From: Oscillospiraceae bacterium | GTDB lineage: Bacteria; Bacillota; Clostridia; Oscillospirales; Oscillospiraceae | Direction of reading: 5' to 3' | NCBI GenBank assembly: GCA_022800665.1 | Contig: JAAWQS010000014.1 | Coordinates: forward strand, 1 to 45,036 | Length of the DNA stretch: 45,036 bases | Shown here: positions 7,193 through 14,898 of the stretch, piece by piece | Layout: each line of letters starts with the position of its first letter | Position numbering within the stretch: the stretch's first letter is position 1 | Notes under the pieces: model-generated | Seen by the model: the letters and a program-made list of their open reading frames with translations, nothing else | The model's database searches: none | Told to the model about the DNA's origin: nothing | Position numbers and translations under genes: made by a program

Positions 7193-8071
7193 ATGGAAAA
7201 AGCAAAGGTTTTCTTCACAGAGGAACTGACCGCAGATGCGCTGCAAAAAATATACCGCGCACTGGGCGTCTCCCTGCCTGGCAAGGTGGCGGTAAAGATT
7301 TCCACCGGCGAACCCGGCGGACACAACTTCCTCCAGCCCGCCATGATTGCGCCTCTGGTCAAGGAATTGAACGGTACGATTGTAGAGTGCAACACCGCCT
7401 ATGAGGGCCGCCGCAACACCACAGCCGCCCACTGGGAGACCATGAAGGAACACGGCTTTATGGACATCGCCCCCTGCGACATCATGGACGAGGACGGCGA
7501 TCTCTCCCTTCCCGTCACCGGCGGCAAGCAGCTCAAGGAAAATTTCGTCGGCGCACATCTGGACAACTACGACTCCATCCTGATGCTCTCCCACTTCAAA
7601 GGCCACCCTATGGGCGGTCTCGGCGGCGCGCTGAAAAACATGTCCATCGGCATCGCCTCCTCCCGCGGCAAGCAGTGGATTCACACCTCCGGCAGCGGGG
7701 AGACCTCCTTTGACGCCCTCATGAATGCCGACCACAACTCCTTCCTGGAGTCCATGGCCGATGCCTGCCAGGCGGTCATAGCCCATGTCGGCGGGGAGAA
7801 CATCGTCTATATCAACGTGGCCAACCGCCTGAGCGTGGACTGTGACTGCTGTGCCGCGCCTGCGGAGCCGGAGATGGCGGATATTGGTATCTTTGCCTCT
7901 CTCGACCCCGTGGCCGTAGACCAGGCCTGCATTGACGCGGTGTACGCCTCCCCGGACCCCGGCAAGGCCGCGCTGATTGAGCGTATGGAGTCCCGCAACG
8001 GCATTCACACCATTGAAACTGCCGCGGAGCTTGGCCTGGGTACACGGGAATACGAGATCATCCATATCTGA
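7193..8071 (+). CDS. DUF362 domain protein
   Basis: The 292-residue protein starts at ATG 7193 behind AGAAGGAG. It matches the DUF362 family: an N-terminal EKAKVFFTEELTADALQKIY, the central THFKGH-like stretch (LMLSHFKGHPMGGLGGALKN), and a C-terminal SVDCDCC followed by DIGIFASLDPVAVDQACIDA. The CxCC cluster suggests metal or Fe-S binding, but no separate ferredoxin CxxCxxC domain is present in this protein. There is no signal peptide, so it is cytoplasmic. The family is widespread in anaerobes and its function is not established. Its promoter looks MerR-controlled, hinting at a stress or redox role. It precedes a small unknown gene by 5 bp. Confidence 0.85.
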   Translation: MEKAKVFFTEELTADALQKIYRALGVSLPGKVAVKISTGEPGGHNFLQPAMIAPLVKELNGTIVECNTAYEGRRNTTAAHWETMKEHGFMDIAPCDIMDEDGDLSLPVTGGKQLKENFVGAHLDNYDSILMLSHFKGHPMGGLGGALKNMSIGIASSRGKQWIHTSGSGETSFDALMNADHNSFLESMADACQAVIAHVGGENIVYINVANRLSVDCDCCAAPAEPEMADIGIFASLDPVAVDQACIDAVYASPDPGKAALIERMESRNGIHTIETAAELGLGTREYEIIHI

Positions 8072-8076
8072 AGCCG

Positions 8077-8379
8077 ATGCCGTATCAAATCAGCGCCGGA
8101 CGCCTGCTTCGTGCCGGTTTCCGCTTGACAGACTGTGACGACGGAAAATACTGGGTCCTGGAATGCCGGCCCGGCCCGGAGGCAGATCGTATGGCGGCTG
8201 TCTGCGGGCGGTTTGTGGACGACATGGAGGATACCGCTGTTAAAGAGAATATCGTCCTGCAGTGCGATGAGAATTTCAAAGACCCGCTGCTGTATATGGA
8301 CGGGTTCCTCTGGCAGCTGGACCGCATCCATTTTTCCGGTATGATCGCCCGTTTGACAAAATTGAAAGCCTCCGGCTGA
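8077..8379 (+). CDS. Hypothetical 100-residue protein
   Basis: A 100-codon frame starts five bases after the DUF362 stop. It has host-like codon use (C/G-ending codons throughout) but only a weak ribosome site, so translation probably depends on coupling. The product is soluble and acidic in the middle (FVDDMEDTAVKEN) with three Cys (DCDDGKYWVLEC, VLQC). I recognise no family. The ordered position between DUF362 and a terminator suggests a two-gene operon. It could be a partner of the DUF362 protein; that is inference from position only. Confidence 0.6.
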   Translation: MPYQISAGRLLRAGFRLTDCDDGKYWVLECRPGPEADRMAAVCGRFVDDMEDTAVKENIVLQCDENFKDPLLYMDGFLWQLDRIHFSGMIARLTKLKASG

Positions 8380-8393
8380 GCCGGAGACCTGAC

Positions 8394-8429
8394 AAAGACC
8401 AACAGCCTCTGGCGGAGCTGTTGGTCTTT
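8394..8429 (+). terminator. Bidirectional terminator between DUF362 operon and MATE gene
   Basis: A 13-bp perfect stem, AAAGACCAACAGC (8394-8406) with GCTGTTGGTCTTT (8417-8429), has a 10-nt loop and A/T tracts built into the stem ends. It separates convergent genes. A second short hairpin (CTCCGGCTGAGCCGGAG) lies just before it. Confidence 0.75.
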
Positions 8430-8477
8430 CCTGCTTTCATGTGTTTTGGGAGGGCCTGCGAATATACCGGCGTTCTT

Positions 8478-9899
8478 CTAAACCGCACTGATGGTCTGGA
8501 TTTCAAGCCACCTCCCCCGGTACATCCGCAGGAGGAACAGCAGCCCCCGGATACAGAGGTCCGTACACATGGCCGTCCATACGCCGTGGAGGCCAAGGGG
8601 ACCCACCAGCATCATAGCCAACGGAATCCGCACCCCCCACATGCTCCCCAATTCCATTATACTGGGTACGAGGGTATCCCCCGCTCCCCGCAGCGCGCCT
8701 GCGGCCACAATGGAGGCGGCAAAAAGAGGCTCGGCGAACGCTTCAATACGAAGTACCGCCGCCCCCAGCGTCTGAACCGCTGGATCGGGCGTCAGCATAG
8801 AGAATATCCACGGCGCAGCAATATACATGAGGACGCCCGTACAGGTCATGACGCCCACGCCTACCCCAACGCTCAGCCATGCAAACCGTTTGGCCTGATC
8901 CCTCCGTCCTGCGCCAATGCTCTGTCCCACCAGCGTGGTAGTTGCCGCCGCCATACCGTAGCCGGGCATATAGCAGAATCCCTCCGCTGTCACAGCCAAA
9001 GAATTTGCCGCCACTGCCGTGGTTCCCAGAGGCGAGACAATCTTTGTCCCCGCAATCTGGGCCAGCGAGGTGGTCACACGCTCCAGCGCAATGGGGACAG
9101 CCAGCCGCACCGTGGTCCTCATGCAGCCCCGCTCCAGCCGCCACGGGATTCCCTTTTCCAGACGCAGTACCGGAGAGCGGCGGCAGACAAAGTACATCAT
9201 CAGCGTCATAGCCACTGCCTCGCTCATCACCGTCCCCAGAGCCGCCCCGGCCACGCCTGTCCCCAGACCATACATGGTAAAACGCATTCCCCGGACTGCC
9301 ACGGTTCTGGTGGGAAAGATAAAGAACGCATTGAACCCTACGTTCATGACGCACATGAGGATATTGAGCGCACTGGGCGTCTTCATGTCCCCGCTGCACT
9401 GCAACATACTTCCTCCCGCCTGCCGCAGCAGCACCGCCGGCAGGCCGCAGCCGTAGATAAAGAAGTAGCGGGATGCGCCTGCGCACACCTCCGGCCCGCC
9501 CCCCAGCCAAACCGGCAGGAATCCGCTGATGCCCGCTGCCGCCGCAGCAAAAAGGAGCCCTATTGCTGTGCAGACCATCATAGCCTGCCGCATGACCGAC
9601 TGCACCTGCCGCAGCCGTCCTGCGCCGAGCAGCTGGGCAATCTGGATGGAGAAGCCTGTTACAATGCACATGCCCATGCCGTTGAAAAGCCAGGTGGTAG
9701 TGGCGACCAGTCCCACCGATGCGGTAGCCGCGGCCCCCAAAGACCCCACCATGGCGGAGTCTGCATAGCTCATAATGGTGGAGCTGATCTCCGCCAGAAT
9801 GACGGGGATGCTCAGCCGCACCACAAGCCCCAGCTGTTCTCCTGGGCTGGGCTTTGCGTCCGGCGCGAGGAACCGGCTCCATTGAATCTCTTTTGCCAT
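8478..9899 (-). CDS. MATE family multidrug/Na+ efflux transporter
   Basis: The 473-residue protein has twelve predicted membrane spans in two homologous halves, the MATE layout. The first half opens with LGLVVRLSIPVILAEISSTI and MSYADSAMVGSLGAAA; the second repeats the pattern at VRLAVPIALERVTTSLAQI, with SLAVTAEGFCYMPGYGMAAA and the conserved TLVGQSIGAG. Length fits the family. ATG 9899 (MAKEIQWSRF) was chosen since upstream codons are promoter sequence. It is transcribed alone from its own promoter. MATE proteins export cationic compounds in exchange for H+ or Na+; the substrate here cannot be told. It probably belongs to the DinF/NorM-like clostridial group. Confidence 0.93.
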   Translation of the reverse strand: MAKEIQWSRFLAPDAKPSPGEQLGLVVRLSIPVILAEISSTIMSYADSAMVGSLGAAATASVGLVATTTWLFNGMGMCIVTGFSIQIAQLLGAGRLRQVQSVMRQAMMVCTAIGLLFAAAAAGISGFLPVWLGGGPEVCAGASRYFFIYGCGLPAVLLRQAGGSMLQCSGDMKTPSALNILMCVMNVGFNAFFIFPTRTVAVRGMRFTMYGLGTGVAGAALGTVMSEAVAMTLMMYFVCRRSPVLRLEKGIPWRLERGCMRTTVRLAVPIALERVTTSLAQIAGTKIVSPLGTTAVAANSLAVTAEGFCYMPGYGMAAATTTLVGQSIGAGRRDQAKRFAWLSVGVGVGVMTCTGVLMYIAAPWIFSMLTPDPAVQTLGAAVLRIEAFAEPLFAASIVAAGALRGAGDTLVPSIMELGSMWGVRIPLAMMLVGPLGLHGVWTAMCTDLCIRGLLFLLRMYRGRWLEIQTISAV

Positions 9900-9945
9900 A
9901 TCTGTACCTGCCCGCCCCAAGGGGGAGTCCTTTCTCTTTTTGGCA

Positions 9946-9974
9946 AGTGTAGCACATTTTCCCAGCCATGGCAA
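9946..9974 (-). promoter_or_regulatory. Sigma-A promoter of the MATE gene
   Basis: Minus-strand TTGCCA (9974-9969), 17-bp spacer, TACACT (9951-9946), about 45 bp before the ATG at 9899. Confidence 0.65.
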
Positions 9975-10019
9975 GACCCGGAGCAGACGGCAGTGCGCAG
10001 GCCACGACAAATTTGGGGC

Positions 10020-10049
10020 TTGACAAGTCCCGTTTCTATGTGATACAAT
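10020..10049 (+). promoter_or_regulatory. Sigma-A promoter of the T-box operon
   Basis: TTGACA (10020-10025), 18-bp spacer, TACAAT (10044-10049). Transcription would begin near 10056, a short distance before Stem I of the T-box leader. Confidence 0.75.
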
Positions 10050-10069
10050 GCCGCATAAGTTGATACTTC

Positions 10070-10350
10070 CCAAATGCGTAGAAGGCGTTATGCCCTGTTG
10101 TGAGCGTTGTCAGAGAACCGGCGGTTGGTGCGAGCCGGTCAGCGGCGGCGGGGCGGCTGGCGCCGGAGCGGGACGCCCCAACGATGCGTTTTCCAGTAGG
10201 GCGCCACGGTTTTGCCCCCGTTATCCAGGCAGAGGCTTGCTGGAGCCTGATTGAGAGCGCGCTCAGGCGCGAATCCGGGTGGTACCGCGGTAAAACAGTT
10301 TTTTATCGTCCCGGGAGCAGAAAGACCTGCTCCCGGGATTTTTTCTTTTT
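10070..10350 (+). promoter_or_regulatory. T-box riboswitch leader (uncharged-tRNA sensor), probably leucine
   Basis: The leader shows the diagnostic T-box sequence GGGTGGTACCGCGG (10277-10290) followed by an intrinsic terminator. Stem I is recognisable by CAGAGA (10111-10116), the helix ACCGGC/GCCGGT and the apical loop GGTTGGTGCGA. A Stem III-like hairpin ends in CCCGTTAT near 10217-10224. In the tentative Stem I fold, GGCG/CGCC and GCCC/GGGC flank an internal loop whose 3' strand GGCTGG (10155-10160) contains CTG followed by a purine, a possible Leu specifier. TGGT in the T-box implies a tRNA discriminator A, compatible with Leu, Ala, Val or Ile but not with Gly (U). The fold was done by eye, so the amino acid remains uncertain. 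Confidence 0.9.
10309..10350 (+). terminator. T-box regulated intrinsic terminator
   Basis: A 12-bp stem TCCCGGGAGCAG (10309-10320), loop AAAGAC, CTGCTCCCGGGA (10327-10338), then TTTTTTCTTTTT. It is positioned to compete with the antiterminator formed by the T-box sequence just upstream. Confidence 0.9.
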
Positions 10351-10414
10351 CCTGAGACAGGCCGTCAATACGCGGCTGGACGCCGCAAAGGATTAAAAAA
10401 GGAGAAGCAGAGCT

Positions 10415-11827
10415 ATGAGAACTATTTACATTTCCGACGTCACCCTGCGGGAGGCCGGCAAGGACCGGACCGGAACGCTGAGTTTCAAGGAACGGGTGGA
10501 GATTGCCCGCTCCCTGGACCGGCTCCAGGTGGACGCTATTGAATTGCCCCCCATCGGGGACGCCAAGTCCGACACCCTCAGCAACAAGACCATCGCCTCC
10601 GTCGTGACCTCCGCCTGCGTATCCGCCGCCGCCGGAGTGACGGAGGAGAGCGTAGACGCGGCCTGGGAGAGCATCCGCGGCGCACGGAAACCCGCGCTGC
10701 ACATCATGCTCCCCGCCTCTGCGGTCCAGATGGAGTACCTCTGCCACAAGAAGGCCCCCGCCATGCTGGAGCTTGTCAAGGCCCTGGTGGAGCGGGCGCG
10801 GTACCACACGGAGCAGGTGGAGTTTTCCGCCCTGGACGCCACCCGCGCAGAGACAGACGTGCTCTGCCGGCTGCTGGACGCCGCTGCAGCGGCGGGCGCG
10901 GAGACCGTTACGCTCTGCGACTCCGCCGGAATCATGACGCCCGGCGAGTGCGCAGAGTTTGTCCGGATGGTACTGGAACAGGTACCTGCGCTGAAAAACG
11001 TGCGGCTGGGCGTGGAGCTGAGCAACAACCTGAAGATGGCGGTGGCCTGCGCCGCTGCCGCCGTGGATGCGGGAGCCGAGGTGGTCAAAACGGCCATCAC
11101 CCCCATGGATATCCCCACTACAAAGGCTTTTGCCGCCTACATGACTGCCCGCGGGGAGAGCAAGGGCCTGCGCTACGGCCTGCGGACCACAGAGCTGGCC
11201 CGCGCCGCCGCTCAGCTGCAGTGGATGCTGCAAACCGAGCGTAGCAGCGGTTCCCCCTTTGACAGCGGGGTCAGCGAGGGCGCGCCCACCATCTGTCTGA
11301 CCGCCGGGGACGATATCAGCGAGGTGGTCAAGGTGGTGCGGCGCCTGGGCTATGATCTGAGCGAGGAGGACAACGCCAAGGTATTTGAGGCGTTCCGCCG
11401 TATTGCCTCCAAAAAGCACTTCGTCAGCACACGGGAGCTGGACGCTATCGTAGCCAGCTCCGCCATGCAGGTCCCCTCCGTCTACCGGATTGTCAACTAT
11501 GTCATCACCTGCGGCAATCTGACCAGCGCAATGGCTACCCTGACTTTGGAGCGGGAGGGGGAGAAGCAGCAGGGCGTATGCGCCGGGGACGGCCCCATTG
11601 ACGCGGCTTTCCTGGCCATTGAGCAGATCATCGGCCACCACTACGAGCTGGCCGACTACCAGATTCAGACCGTCACCGAGGGCCGGGAGGCCATGGGTTC
11701 CGCCCTGGTGAAGCTGCGCTCCAACGGCAAGCTTTATTCGGGCAACGGCATTTCCACCGACGTCATCGGCGCCAGTATCCGGGCCTATATCAGCGCACTG
11801 AACAAGATCATGTACGAGGAGGCGTAA
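10415..11827 (+). CDS. LeuA/HMGL-family protein lacking canonical metal ligands
   Basis: The 470-residue protein has a TIM-barrel HMGL-like domain (about 1-300), a linker and a C-terminal LeuA dimer/allosteric domain (about 370-465: GDGPIDAAFLAIEQIIG; YQIQTVTEGREAMGSALV; GNGISTDVIGASIRAYI). This is the 2-isopropylmalate/homocitrate/citramalate synthase architecture. However the RDGxQ motif reads REAGKD (residues 12-17), and the HxHND metal motif reads ELSNN in GVELSNNLKMAVA. The metal-binding Asp and both His are therefore replaced. Standard synthase chemistry is doubtful; it may have a different reaction or be a sensor. It starts at ATG 10415 behind AAGGAG, and a T-box leader controls it. 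The next gene starts 2 bp after its stop. Confidence 0.8.
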   Translation: MRTIYISDVTLREAGKDRTGTLSFKERVEIARSLDRLQVDAIELPPIGDAKSDTLSNKTIASVVTSACVSAAAGVTEESVDAAWESIRGARKPALHIMLPASAVQMEYLCHKKAPAMLELVKALVERARYHTEQVEFSALDATRAETDVLCRLLDAAAAAGAETVTLCDSAGIMTPGECAEFVRMVLEQVPALKNVRLGVELSNNLKMAVACAAAAVDAGAEVVKTAITPMDIPTTKAFAAYMTARGESKGLRYGLRTTELARAAAQLQWMLQTERSSGSPFDSGVSEGAPTICLTAGDDISEVVKVVRRLGYDLSEEDNAKVFEAFRRIASKKHFVSTRELDAIVASSAMQVPSVYRIVNYVITCGNLTSAMATLTLEREGEKQQGVCAGDGPIDAAFLAIEQIIGHHYELADYQIQTVTEGREAMGSALVKLRSNGKLYSGNGISTDVIGASIRAYISALNKIMYEEA

Positions 11828-11829
11828 TC

Positions 11830-14301
11830 ATGAAGCTCTCTTATACGATCCGTAATTGGTCCGGACAGGACTGGGCCGGTTTCTGCACCGCCGCTGTGGA
11901 CGCAAAGCTCCAGGGCCTGGAGATGGACAGCGTCCGCAACCCCGCCCTGACCTCCCGCAGCAGCCCCACCAATCCCGAACTGGCTGTTGCGGCCCGCCGC
12001 CAGCTGATGGGACAGAATCTGACCATCCCCTGCGTGGGGGTAGAGGCCGATTTGACCTCCCCGGCGGCGGAGGACGAGGTTTCCGCCGCTGTCGAGACCG
12101 CCCGCAACCTGCTGGTTTCCTATGTGCTGCTGCATACGGACAGCGGCAGCGGCGAGGAGATTATCCAGCGGCTGCAATCCTTTGTGGACATAGCCGAGCG
12201 TGCCGGTGTGGTTCTGCTGCTGGAGAGCAGCGGTCCCATGGGCGACACAAAAAAGCTGGTGGAGGTGCTGGACTACTTTGCCTGCGACCATCTCTCCGCC
12301 TGCTGGAACATGTTTGACACCTGCCTGCTCCAGAACGAGACCCCGGAGCAGACCATCACCAATCTGGGGGCCTATGTCCGCCACGTGCGCATCCATGATG
12401 GCACGCCGGAAAACGGCCATGTTTCCCCGGAGCTGATGGGGGAAGGAAAACTGCCGGTTCAGGACCTGATGAACGCCCTGCGGTCCGTCAACTATGACGG
12501 CTTCATCTCCCTGGTCTGGGACCCCGCCTGGGTGGAGGGGCTGGAGGACCTGGACATGATCCTCACCCACTACGGCGTGTATCTCTCCCGGTTTGAGCGG
12601 GAGAGCCGGAAAAAACACCTCTACTATAACACCGCCGGTACCGGTCAGTATGTCTGGAAGAAGGACACGGTCATCGACCGCACCTTCCCCCAGGTGCTGG
12701 ACCGGATGGTGGAGGAGTTCCCCGACCAGTACGCCTTCAAATACACGACCCTGGACTACACCCGCACCTATGCCCAGTTCCGGGACGACGTGGACCAGTT
12801 CGCCCGCTCCCTCATTGCCATGGGCGTGGGGCCGGGGGACAAGGTGGCGATCTGGGCCACCAACGTCCCCGCCTGGTTTATCACCTTCTGGGCTACCACC
12901 AAAATCGGTGCGGTGCTGGTCACGGTCAACACCGCCTATAAGATTCACGAGGCGGAATATCTGCTCCGCCAGTCCGACACCCACACCCTGGTGATGATCG
13001 AGAGCTACCGGGACAGCCACTATGCGGAGATTATCGCCGAGCTGTGTCCGGAGCTGGCCTCCGCCAAGCCCGGCAAGCCCCTCCACTGCAAGCGTCTTCC
13101 CTTCCTGCGCAACGTGGTCACGGTGGGCTACCGGCAGACCGGGTGCCTGACATGGGAGGAGGCAGTGGCCCTCTCTGGACGGGTGTCTCTCCAGGAGGTC
13201 CGCCGCCGGGCCGCTGCGGTCCGGGTCCACGATGTGGCCAATATGCAGTACACCTCCGGGACCACCGGCTTCCCCAAGGGCGTGATGCTCACCCACTACA
13301 ACGTGGTGAACAACGGCAAATATATCGGAGACCACATGGACCTGTCCACCGCCGACCGGATGATGATTCAGGTCCCCATGTTCCACTGCTTCGGCATGGT
13401 GCTGTCCATGACCGCCTCCATGACCCACGGCACGACTATGTGTCCCCTGCCCTACTTCTCTCCGAAACCCGCCCTGGCCTGCGTCAATCAGGAGCGGATT
13501 ACCACCTTTAACGGCGTACCCACCATGTTCATTGCTATGATGAACCACGCCGATTTCGCCAAAACGGACTTCTCCCACATGCGCACGGGCATTATGGCCG
13601 GGGCCAACTGCCCGCCGGAGCTGATGCGCAAGGCGGCAGACGTGATGAACATGAAACAGATTATCAGCGTCTTTGGCCAGACCGAGGCATCTCCCGGCTG
13701 TACCATGAGCAGCTTCGACGATCCCCTGGATGTGCGCACAGAGACCGTTGGCAGCCGCTTTGCCAATGTGGAGTGCAAGATCATCGACCCGGACACCGGG
13801 GAGGAATGTCCCATCGGGGTCAGCGGCGAATTTGTGGCGCGGGGCTACAACATTATGAAGGGCTACTATAAAATGCCCGGCGCAACCGCAGAGGCGATTG
13901 ACCGCCAGGGCTGGCTCCACTCCGGCGACCTGTGCTGCGAGGACGAGAACGGCAATTTCCGGGTCACGGGCCGGCTGAAGGATATGATTATCCGGGGCGG
14001 CGAGAATATCTATCCCCGTGAGATTGAGGAGTTTATCTACACCAACCCCAAGGTCCGGGACGTGCAGGTCATCGGCGTGCCGGACGAGCAGTACGGCGAG
14101 GAGATTATGGCCTGCATCATCTTGAAAGAGGGGGAGACGATGACGGAGGAGGAGCTGAAGAGCTTTGTCCTGTCCCATATGGCGAAGCACAAGGTTCCCC
14201 GGTATGTGGACTTTGTGGATGCGTTCCCCATGAATGCGGCGGGTAAGATTCTCAAGTACAAGATGAGAGAGGAAGCCCAGAAAAAGCTGGGATTGAAATG
14301 A
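11830..14301 (+). CDS. Fusion: xylose-isomerase-like TIM barrel + AMP-forming acyl-CoA ligase
   Basis: The 823-residue protein joins two enzymes. Residues 1-~255 form a sugar-isomerase/AP-endonuclease-2 type TIM barrel (MKLSYTIRNWSGQDWAGF; LLLESSG; VRHVRIHDG; GFISLVWDPAW), where the usual last Glu ligand appears to be Val. Residues ~270-823 form a complete acyl-CoA synthetase: P-loop YTSGTTGFPKGVML, GQTEASPG, HSGDL, hinge GRLKDMIIRGGENIYP and catalytic Lys in NAAGKILKYK. The ligase should activate a carboxylate via acyl-AMP to a CoA thioester. Start ATG 11830 follows GAGGAGG. There is no internal stop or frameshift and no start site between domains, so the fusion looks genuine. The substrate is unknown; the operon suggests a branched or short-chain acid. 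Confidence 0.85.
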   Translation: MKLSYTIRNWSGQDWAGFCTAAVDAKLQGLEMDSVRNPALTSRSSPTNPELAVAARRQLMGQNLTIPCVGVEADLTSPAAEDEVSAAVETARNLLVSYVLLHTDSGSGEEIIQRLQSFVDIAERAGVVLLLESSGPMGDTKKLVEVLDYFACDHLSACWNMFDTCLLQNETPEQTITNLGAYVRHVRIHDGTPENGHVSPELMGEGKLPVQDLMNALRSVNYDGFISLVWDPAWVEGLEDLDMILTHYGVYLSRFERESRKKHLYYNTAGTGQYVWKKDTVIDRTFPQVLDRMVEEFPDQYAFKYTTLDYTRTYAQFRDDVDQFARSLIAMGVGPGDKVAIWATNVPAWFITFWATTKIGAVLVTVNTAYKIHEAEYLLRQSDTHTLVMIESYRDSHYAEIIAELCPELASAKPGKPLHCKRLPFLRNVVTVGYRQTGCLTWEEAVALSGRVSLQEVRRRAAAVRVHDVANMQYTSGTTGFPKGVMLTHYNVVNNGKYIGDHMDLSTADRMMIQVPMFHCFGMVLSMTASMTHGTTMCPLPYFSPKPALACVNQERITTFNGVPTMFIAMMNHADFAKTDFSHMRTGIMAGANCPPELMRKAADVMNMKQIISVFGQTEASPGCTMSSFDDPLDVRTETVGSRFANVECKIIDPDTGEECPIGVSGEFVARGYNIMKGYYKMPGATAEAIDRQGWLHSGDLCCEDENGNFRVTGRLKDMIIRGGENIYPREIEEFIYTNPKVRDVQVIGVPDEQYGEEIMACIILKEGETMTEEELKSFVLSHMAKHKVPRYVDFVDAFPMNAAGKILKYKMREEAQKKLGLK

Positions 14302-14864
14302 GCCGTCAGCTGCCGCTGCGCAGAATTCTGCTGTTGGTCATGGCCGCGGGCCTGACCGGATGCCTGGCCTTCGGCGCGGCTTACTGCGCCCGTCCTGGGA
14401 CAGCGTGGTATTTCACCGCTGCGGTCGCATCCGGTATGTTTGCCTATCACATGTTCATCCGCTTTTTGTCCCCCGCCGTGCTGTGGTTGTTTTTCCGGAA
14501 GCGGTACGATTACCGGCGCAGGTGGTTTCAGCAAAAGCCCTGGGAACCGGAGCTTTACCGGTTTCTGCGGGTCAAGCGGTGGAAGGCGAACGCAGTCACC
14601 TATGACCCCAGGGAGTTTTCTCTCAGGCTGCACTCCTTGGAGGAGGTCATCAACAACATGTGCCATGCGGAGGCGGTCCACGAGCTCACCGCCGTCTTCA
14701 GTCTGGCCTCCGTACTCTTTGCCATCCCTTTTGGCGCAGTCCCCGTCTTCTGGCTCACAGCCCTTGCAGCGGCGGCGGCGGACCTCTCCTGCGTTGCCAT
14801 ACAGCGGTACAACAGGCCCCGGCTGGTGAAAATATCAGAGCGGAAAAGAGCGGCTGACCCGTAA
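14298..14864 (+). CDS. CrtO-like membrane acyltransferase family protein
   Basis: The 188-residue protein has two N-terminal membrane spans (LLLVMAAGLTGCLAFGAAYC and about 36-65), a basic loop with WF and RVKRWKANAV, the motif HAEAVHEL, two more membrane spans and a terminal IQRYNRPRL. This order matches the glycosyl-4,4'-diaponeurosporenoate acyltransferase (CrtO) family, where RKWK, CRAE..H and QRxNRPR are conserved. In clostridia such proteins occur without carotenoid genes, so the acceptor is open. The ATG overlaps the ligase stop as ATGA, so it is coupled to acyl-CoA supply. I infer that it transfers the acyl group made by the ligase to a membrane molecule. Confidence 0.6.
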   Translation: MSRQLPLRRILLLVMAAGLTGCLAFGAAYCARPGTAWYFTAAVASGMFAYHMFIRFLSPAVLWLFFRKRYDYRRRWFQQKPWEPELYRFLRVKRWKANAVTYDPREFSLRLHSLEEVINNMCHAEAVHELTAVFSLASVLFAIPFGAVPVFWLTALAAAAADLSCVAIQRYNRPRLVKISERKRAADP

Positions 14865-14878
14865 CGGCAGCCGCTCTT
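14846..14878 (+). terminator. Terminator between the T-box operon and galT
   Basis: An 11-bp stem AAGAGCGGCTG (14846-14856) and CAGCCGCTCTT (14868-14878) with an 11-nt loop, then CTACTCTTAT. It overlaps the end of the CrtO-like gene and lies between convergent operons, so it may serve both. Confidence 0.65.
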
Positions 14879-14898
14879 CTACTCTTATAATTCTTCTT

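Noticed and set aside
8421-10043. 540-codon plus-strand frame opposite the MATE gene
   Set aside because: It is rich in His, Arg and Pro without any fold pattern and antisense to a clear twelve-span transporter.
10139-11641. 500-codon minus-strand frame covering the T-box and LeuA-like gene
   Set aside because: It runs across a conserved riboswitch and terminator; low-complexity Gly/His composition indicates a shadow.
11785-14190. 801-codon open frame on the minus strand opposite the TIM-ligase fusion
   Set aside because: It mirrors a gene with strong motifs; long antisense frames are expected where third positions are GC-rich. It has no family motifs and no ribosome site.
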